From CAKZSU01 sp044223895 (GTDB taxonomy: Bacteria > Patescibacteriota > Microgenomatia > UBA10105 > UBA927): 17,270 bases of DNA. The notes beneath the pieces are model-generated. The model did not search any database and was not told the DNA's origin. It saw only the letters and a list, made by a program, of their open reading frames with translations. The stretch's first letter is position 1. Each line of letters starts with the position of its first letter. The translations under genes were made by a program, and so were the position numbers. Below, in pieces: positions 13,552 to 17,270 of this stretch. The DNA lies in contig JBGALL010000035.1 of NCBI GenBank assembly GCA_044223895.1, forward strand, positions 1 through 17,270, written 5' to 3'.

Positions 13552-14568
13552 TTATTTCGAGTGATCTTCTTTAAGCTTATTATAAGCATTCAAAAATTTA
13601 TTCCATTCATTGTCTTTTATATCAATTATTCCTTTTTCTTTACTGGCTATAATTCTTTGTCCTCCGCGTACCCCAGGAACTTTTACGGGTTTTTGTGGAT
13701 CAGTCGGAGGTACAGCCAGCAGGTCGGTAACTAGTTTTGTTGAGGCCTTTTTAAAATCATTAATATCTCCAAAAGCAGCAGGATCAATTATTAATATCAG
13801 TGTTCCAATATAGCGCTGAGAATCCATTGGCTGATCCAGACCGCTTTTTCCTCTCACCAGTGCACCACTTAATAGTTCTATTAAAATATTTATCGCGTAT
13901 CCTTTAAATCCTCCAAAAGGTAATACTGCATAGGCTAAATTTGGATCAGTGGTAATATTCCCCTCTTTATCAACATATGCGTTCATCGGAAGTTTTTCGC
14001 CGTTTTCTTTTGCTTGTCGTATTCGTCCGTAGGCATGTTCTGCGGTAGCAGCATCAAATATAATGGGCTGATCAAAGGTAGGTATTCCATAGGCTATTGG
14101 GTTTGTACCCGTAATATCTTTCCTTCCTCCAAAGGGAACGACTCCTTGAGGGCCACCATTCTCGACAATAAGACTTATACAATCTTGAGAAGCAATGCGT
14201 CGGCAAAATACATCAAAAAAATCATTATAGGAACTATCATAAATGCCAATTGCATAGATCCCTTGTGACTTGGCTTTGGCTATGCCTTCATCTAAGTGAT
14301 CAGCTGTTATCAACGGAGCCAATCGACCATTTCCCTTTATAAGTTGTAAAGCTGGTTTGGTAACAACTATTTCTTCAGTACTATCGCGTTGGTTGTCTAT
14401 TAATCGGGAATGTTTACCAGCTAATTCGCCTATCGGGCTAAATTGATTGCCAATTATTTCTTGTTCTACAACTAGATCTGTTAACAGGATTGCATCATGC
14501 TCATTCATCCCGGTGAGGTTTAAATATTCGTTAACTTTAGCTCTTAGTTCAGTAATTTTGATATTCAT
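13552..14568 (-). CDS. Ldh_2 (malate/L-sulfolactate/ureidoglycolate dehydrogenase) family homologue, apparently lacking active-site histidines
   Basis: The product has 338 residues, close to the family's usual length. Ldh_2 enzymes are cytosolic NAD(P)-dependent 2-hydroxyacid or imino-acid oxidoreductases. Conserved segments include VVPFGGRKDITGTNPIAYGIP (about 143-163), FDAATAEHAYGRI (171-183), ITTDPNLAYAVLPFGGFKGY (205-224) followed by a helix, and VPGVRGG near 297. Two typical histidine motifs are changed: the D-S-H-G region reads NQFSPIG (41-47), and the S-x-H-F-G region reads DSSYNDFF (111-118). The fold is kept, but normal catalysis is doubtful. A TAAAAT box lies 6 bases before the ATG, which suggests a leaderless transcript. 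It is followed by the EamA transporter, which may carry a ligand related to this protein. Confidence 0.85.
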   Translation of the reverse strand: MNIKITELRAKVNEYLNLTGMNEHDAILLTDLVVEQEIIGNQFSPIGELAGKHSRLIDNQRDSTEEIVVTKPALQLIKGNGRLAPLITADHLDEGIAKAKSQGIYAIGIYDSSYNDFFDVFCRRIASQDCISLIVENGGPQGVVPFGGRKDITGTNPIAYGIPTFDQPIIFDAATAEHAYGRIRQAKENGEKLPMNAYVDKEGNITTDPNLAYAVLPFGGFKGYAINILIELLSGALVRGKSGLDQPMDSQRYIGTLILIIDPAAFGDINDFKKASTKLVTDLLAVPPTDPQKPVKVPGVRGGQRIIASKEKGIIDIKDNEWNKFLNAYNKLKEDHSK

Positions 14569-14574
14569 GAGTTT

Positions 14575-14580
14575 ATTTTA
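14575..14580 (-). promoter_or_regulatory. Candidate leaderless -10 box for the dehydrogenase homologue
   Basis: TAAAAT on the minus strand ends 6 bases before ATG 14568, so transcription should start at about the start codon. The -35 region is poor (GAATGG at 17-base spacing). Confidence 0.4.
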
Positions 14581-14590
14581 CTACATTTTC

Positions 14591-14620
14591 TTGAAAACCA
14601 TTCATATAGTTTGCTACAAT
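14591..14620 (+). promoter_or_regulatory. Promoter of the 14643-17270 gene group
   Basis: TTGAAA (14591-14596), an 18-base spacer and TACAAT (14615-14620) form a good sigma-70-type promoter. The expected leader is about 16 bases with no Shine-Dalgarno. It is divergent from the dehydrogenase promoter region. Confidence 0.7.
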
Positions 14621-14642
14621 CCCCCAAACCAGCCAGTCAGTT

Positions 14643-15923
14643 ATGGAAATACCAACTTCTCATCCTATCGAACTCCTAGAACATGATATTGCTTCACTGG
14701 AGCGAGTCCAAAGGGGAGATCTTTATTGGAAGAACCCTGATTACGCTAACACACGTACTGGTAAAAAAGCTATCGAACTCGGTATTGCACTAACCCTCCA
14801 TCCAGAATATGTAGATCGACTCATCCACGTAGAACAAGGATCGACAGCTGCTCGGGTGTTATACATCCCCTGGCATGATAAGGGAGGAGATTGCTATATC
14901 GGAGTCAAAGGGGTTCGCTTTGAAGCTAATTATGAAAATCCAGAAGTACGCACACATTATAAATGGGAAGCAAATGACCGACGTTCGGGATACAACGATA
15001 TTGCCGGTCGAGAGATACTAGATCAAGCCTATCCAGAAGTGATCAGCTGGCGACGTTTGCTTCGAAAAAATCCCTATTTAGTTATCGATGTCCAAGCCCC
15101 TCTCTGGCAACCAGTCAGTGTAATCCATACAGGAGAAGTGGTGATAACTCAGGAAGTCGACGATCAAGGACACCAAAGATTTATTCCAGATTATGGTGTG
15201 GTTACCCAACGACGTTTTCCTTATACGTATAATCGTATCGATGAATTTGTAGAACACACACTCTTACCTCAATCAAGTATTAATGGCCTTGACCTATTAC
15301 GAAGGAAATGGGGGTATGAAACCAATCAACATGTATATTTTCGGGCTGCAAATCGCTTGGGGGAAGCTTTTAAATTATTTTGGAACTCACAATTAACCCA
15401 CAATCAAATATTTAAAGTTACCTACGATCCCAATAAAAAAGTTTCAGCTTGGATAAATTTTAATAATATAGCTATTGATGGGTCGATTGGCGATTTTGAT
15501 GATTCCAAAGTAATGGAGAAACTTTCAGATTGTTGGCAACATCATCATGAAACTATCGGTAGTATGATTTTGTATCTCAGTTTTATTGCTCGGGTACAAC
15601 CAGAACTTCTCGAATCTAGTGACTTTGTTCGCACCTTTTTTAATCAATGGAGAATTGGTGTCGGCAAAGATTATTGGAAATTTCTGGTTGGCTGGAATAT
15701 ACCTGCTAGTGAATATTTTCCCGAAGGAAATGCCTTAGACCAAGTTGTTCACTCGATCCACAATACCTTACAGGTGTATTCTACAGTTGATACTCGCCCA
15801 TCTTCGAGTAATGTGTACAATCCATCGGGGTATCTTTCCCATCATGCAAAAAATATTTGGATACCCAGTCTAGAAAAAGCGATAAATACCGTGGAGAAAT
15901 TCCGTCCTCTGCTAGAGCTATAA
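14643..15923 (+). CDS. Unrecognised 426-residue cytosolic protein
   Basis: ATG 14643 follows a good promoter. There is no signal peptide or membrane helix. I do not recognise the family. The protein is rich in Trp, Tyr, His and Arg. Residues 68-150 include ARVLYIPWHDKGGDCYIGVKGVR and HYKWEANDRRSGYNDIAGREI. Residues 229-290 hold the most motif-like stretch, NQHVYFRAANRLGEAFKLFW, then LTHNQIF and FNNIAIDGSIGDFDDSK. The order His-Asn, later Asn-Asn, then Asp-Phe-Asp-Asp loosely recalls the catalytic and metal-binding segments of kinase-like or SelO-like phosphotransferases. This is a hypothesis only. A His-rich WQHHHETIG follows at about 298-306. The gene is followed by a glycosyltransferase 31 bases downstream, so a role in modifying a glycan or small molecule is possible. 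Confidence 0.75.
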   Translation: MEIPTSHPIELLEHDIASLERVQRGDLYWKNPDYANTRTGKKAIELGIALTLHPEYVDRLIHVEQGSTAARVLYIPWHDKGGDCYIGVKGVRFEANYENPEVRTHYKWEANDRRSGYNDIAGREILDQAYPEVISWRRLLRKNPYLVIDVQAPLWQPVSVIHTGEVVITQEVDDQGHQRFIPDYGVVTQRRFPYTYNRIDEFVEHTLLPQSSINGLDLLRRKWGYETNQHVYFRAANRLGEAFKLFWNSQLTHNQIFKVTYDPNKKVSAWINFNNIAIDGSIGDFDDSKVMEKLSDCWQHHHETIGSMILYLSFIARVQPELLESSDFVRTFFNQWRIGVGKDYWKFLVGWNIPASEYFPEGNALDQVVHSIHNTLQVYSTVDTRPSSSNVYNPSGYLSHHAKNIWIPSLEKAINTVEKFRPLLEL

Positions 15924-15942
15924 AAAAATCTTCTTCATAGTT

Positions 15943-15948
15943 TATACT
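15943..15948 (+). promoter_or_regulatory. Candidate leaderless -10 box for the glycosyltransferase
   Basis: TATACT ends 6 bases before ATG 15955, which would give a leaderless transcript from inside the operon. No matching -35 box is seen, so read-through from the upstream promoter is equally possible. Confidence 0.35.
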
Positions 15949-15954
15949 CATTCT

Positions 15955-17151
15955 ATGAAATTCATTATCTTCACCATGCCAGCCCAGTCTCATCTCAATC
16001 CGACTCTTGGTGTTGTCAAAGAACTTATCCAGCAGGGACACCAGGTTATCGTCTATAACACCTCAGATTTTGAAAAGAAAATTATCGATGTGGGAGCAGA
16101 ATTTCGATCTTATCAGCTTACTATGAAAGAATTACAATCAGGCCAGGGGAAAAATCCCTTAGATCTAGTTACTTTCATACTCAAACATGCCAAACAACTA
16201 GTACCTCAATTATTAGAAGAAGTGAAACGAGAACAACCGGATTGTATCATTCATGATTCTTTAAACCTCTGGGGAAAAATAATTGGAAAAAAAACCAACC
16301 TCCCTACAGTATGTTTCTCTCCGACCTTCATAATGACCCCACAAATATTACTTGATGATCGTGATCATCTCTATACTGACTTATGGAATTTTCTATCACA
16401 TCCGGTTGCGGTGCTAAAAACGGTGTATAACTTTCGATCTCTCTATAAAAGCCAAGGATTACAACCTCCACTGAGTAAAGATATCGTTGCCAATATAGAA
16501 CAACTAACTATTGTCTTTACCTCCCAAGAATTTCAACCTGGGGGGAATTCTTTTCCTGACACTTTTCAATTCGTAGGCCCTATACTCTACGATCGCAAAG
16601 AAACTAGCAATAGCTTATCGTTAGAGGCTATTTCCCAGCCAATTATTTATTTGGCTTTGGGGACTATATATCCAGTCAGCAAAGAGTTCTATTCATCTTG
16701 GATTCATTTTTTTGCTACGCAACAATATCAGGTATTTATTTCTGTAGGAAAAGCTCATGATCCGCAAACATTTGGCACGCTTCCTGCTCATATTATGGTA
16801 AGCAACTTTCTTCCTCAACTAGAAATTCTCACTCGAGCTTCAGTATTCATCACCCATGGGGGTATGAATAGTATTAACGAGAGTCTCTATCACGGTGTTC
16901 CCATGATGATTTTCCCTCAAATCCATGAACAGAAAATCAATGCCTTACGATTACAGGAATTAGGTGCAGGTATTTTCCCCAATAAACATCTGAATCAGAC
17001 AGAGATGGGACAATTGATTCATCGATTATTAACTGATACAACGTATAAAGAAAATGCCCAGAAAATAGGACAGACACTGAAGGATGCTGGGGGAGCAAAA
17101 AAAGCTGTAGAGCTAATTCTTCAGTTTATTTCAGCAAAAAATTTACGCTAA
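15955..17151 (+). CDS. MGT/GT1-family glycosyltransferase
   Basis: The product has 398 residues, the usual size for soluble bacterial GT-B glycosyltransferases of the macrolide/UGT type, which move a sugar from a nucleotide donor to a small acceptor. The N-terminal half begins MKFIIFTMPAQSHLNPTLGV; H13 in SHLNP aligns with the catalytic base, and D101 in IIHDSLNLWG with its partner Asp. The C-terminal donor-binding motif is FITHGGMNSINESLYHGVP at about 298-316, then FPQIHEQKINALRLQELGAG. The phosphate-binding HGG and the sugar-contacting Gln region are intact, so it should be active. It may help glycosylate a lipid, a metabolite or a drug. Start ATG 15955 has no Shine-Dalgarno, and a hydrolase gene follows after 7 bases. 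Confidence 0.92.
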   Translation: MKFIIFTMPAQSHLNPTLGVVKELIQQGHQVIVYNTSDFEKKIIDVGAEFRSYQLTMKELQSGQGKNPLDLVTFILKHAKQLVPQLLEEVKREQPDCIIHDSLNLWGKIIGKKTNLPTVCFSPTFIMTPQILLDDRDHLYTDLWNFLSHPVAVLKTVYNFRSLYKSQGLQPPLSKDIVANIEQLTIVFTSQEFQPGGNSFPDTFQFVGPILYDRKETSNSLSLEAISQPIIYLALGTIYPVSKEFYSSWIHFFATQQYQVFISVGKAHDPQTFGTLPAHIMVSNFLPQLEILTRASVFITHGGMNSINESLYHGVPMMIFPQIHEQKINALRLQELGAGIFPNKHLNQTEMGQLIHRLLTDTTYKENAQKIGQTLKDAGGAKKAVELILQFISAKNLR

Positions 17152-17158
17152 CCAAATT

Positions 17159-17270
17159 ATGAATGTAATTATTCTTCATGGCACCCTAGGAAATCCAGAA
17201 ATTAATTGGTTTCCCTGGCTAGATAGAGAACTCACAAATCGTGGACATCAGGTCGTTCGGCCCCAATTGC
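17159..17270 (+). CDS. RBBP9/YdeN-type alpha/beta serine hydrolase, 5' part only
   Basis: The first 37 codons are present before the window ends. The N-terminus MNVIILHGTLGNPEINWFPW, followed by LDRELTNRGHQVVRPQL, has the first beta strand, the HG oxyanion turn and the N-W-F-P-W-L signature of the RBBP9/YdeN family of small alpha/beta hydrolases. The catalytic Ser, Asp and His lie beyond the edge. It starts 7 bases after the glycosyltransferase stop, so it is probably co-transcribed. Confidence 0.8.
   Translation, partial: MNVIILHGTLGNPEINWFPWLDRELTNRGHQVVRPQL

Noticed and set aside
13539..13589. Longer N-terminus for the EamA transporter
   Set aside because: The 17 added residues are polar and overlap the upstream gene; family members start directly with the first helix.

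Overview
This AT-rich window looks like part of a chromosome from a Patescibacteria (Candidate Phyla Radiation) bacterium, possibly of the Microgenomates type. That placement is an inference. It rests on secreted proteins with long Thr/Pro linkers, SdrD/B-like and lamin-tail modules, a compact layout, short or absent leaders, and very few Shine-Dalgarno sites. Genes read cleanly with the standard bacterial code. TGA is used as a stop at least once, after the isoaspartate methyltransferase. A 16-base run of N at 2817-2832 shows that the window comes from a scaffolded assembly.

Layout. 1-1028 (minus, cut by the window edge) is a membrane acyltransferase. 1213-1422 is a small two-helix membrane protein; a shared terminator separates it from a convergent lamin-tail-domain surface protein (1525-2307, minus). 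2397-3248 is a protein-L-isoaspartate methyltransferase interrupted by the gap. 3442-4248 is a membrane-anchored double-LysM protein with a strong terminator. 4273-5043 (minus) is an unrecognised protein. 5044-5426 has no protein gene: it holds divergent promoters, a tRNA-Gly(CCC), and a 113-bp tandem repeat that re-copies the last 19 bases of the tRNA region. 5427-6611 is a TetA-like major facilitator transporter.

6701-12677 is the most distinctive block, an apparent three-gene operon behind a good promoter. It encodes a secreted beta-propeller protein, a 996-residue secreted protein with an alpha-helical domain and long Thr/Pro linkers, and a membrane-anchored cupredoxin-like protein. The first two carry the same beta-rich module, at the N-terminus of one and the C-terminus of the other, plus SdrD-like calcium-type domains. 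This suggests co-secreted partners at the cell surface; their target is unknown.

12684-14568 (minus) pairs an Ldh_2-family dehydrogenase homologue, which appears to lack the usual active-site histidines, with an EamA-type transporter. 14643-17270 (plus) holds a 426-residue unrecognised protein, an MGT/GT1 glycosyltransferase and the start of an RBBP9/YdeN-type serine hydrolase, closely spaced and probably co-transcribed.

The two most unusual features are the tRNA-tail tandem repeat at 5163-5407 and the mirrored module in the two large secreted proteins. I saw no CRISPR array, transposase, integrase or recognisable defence system.
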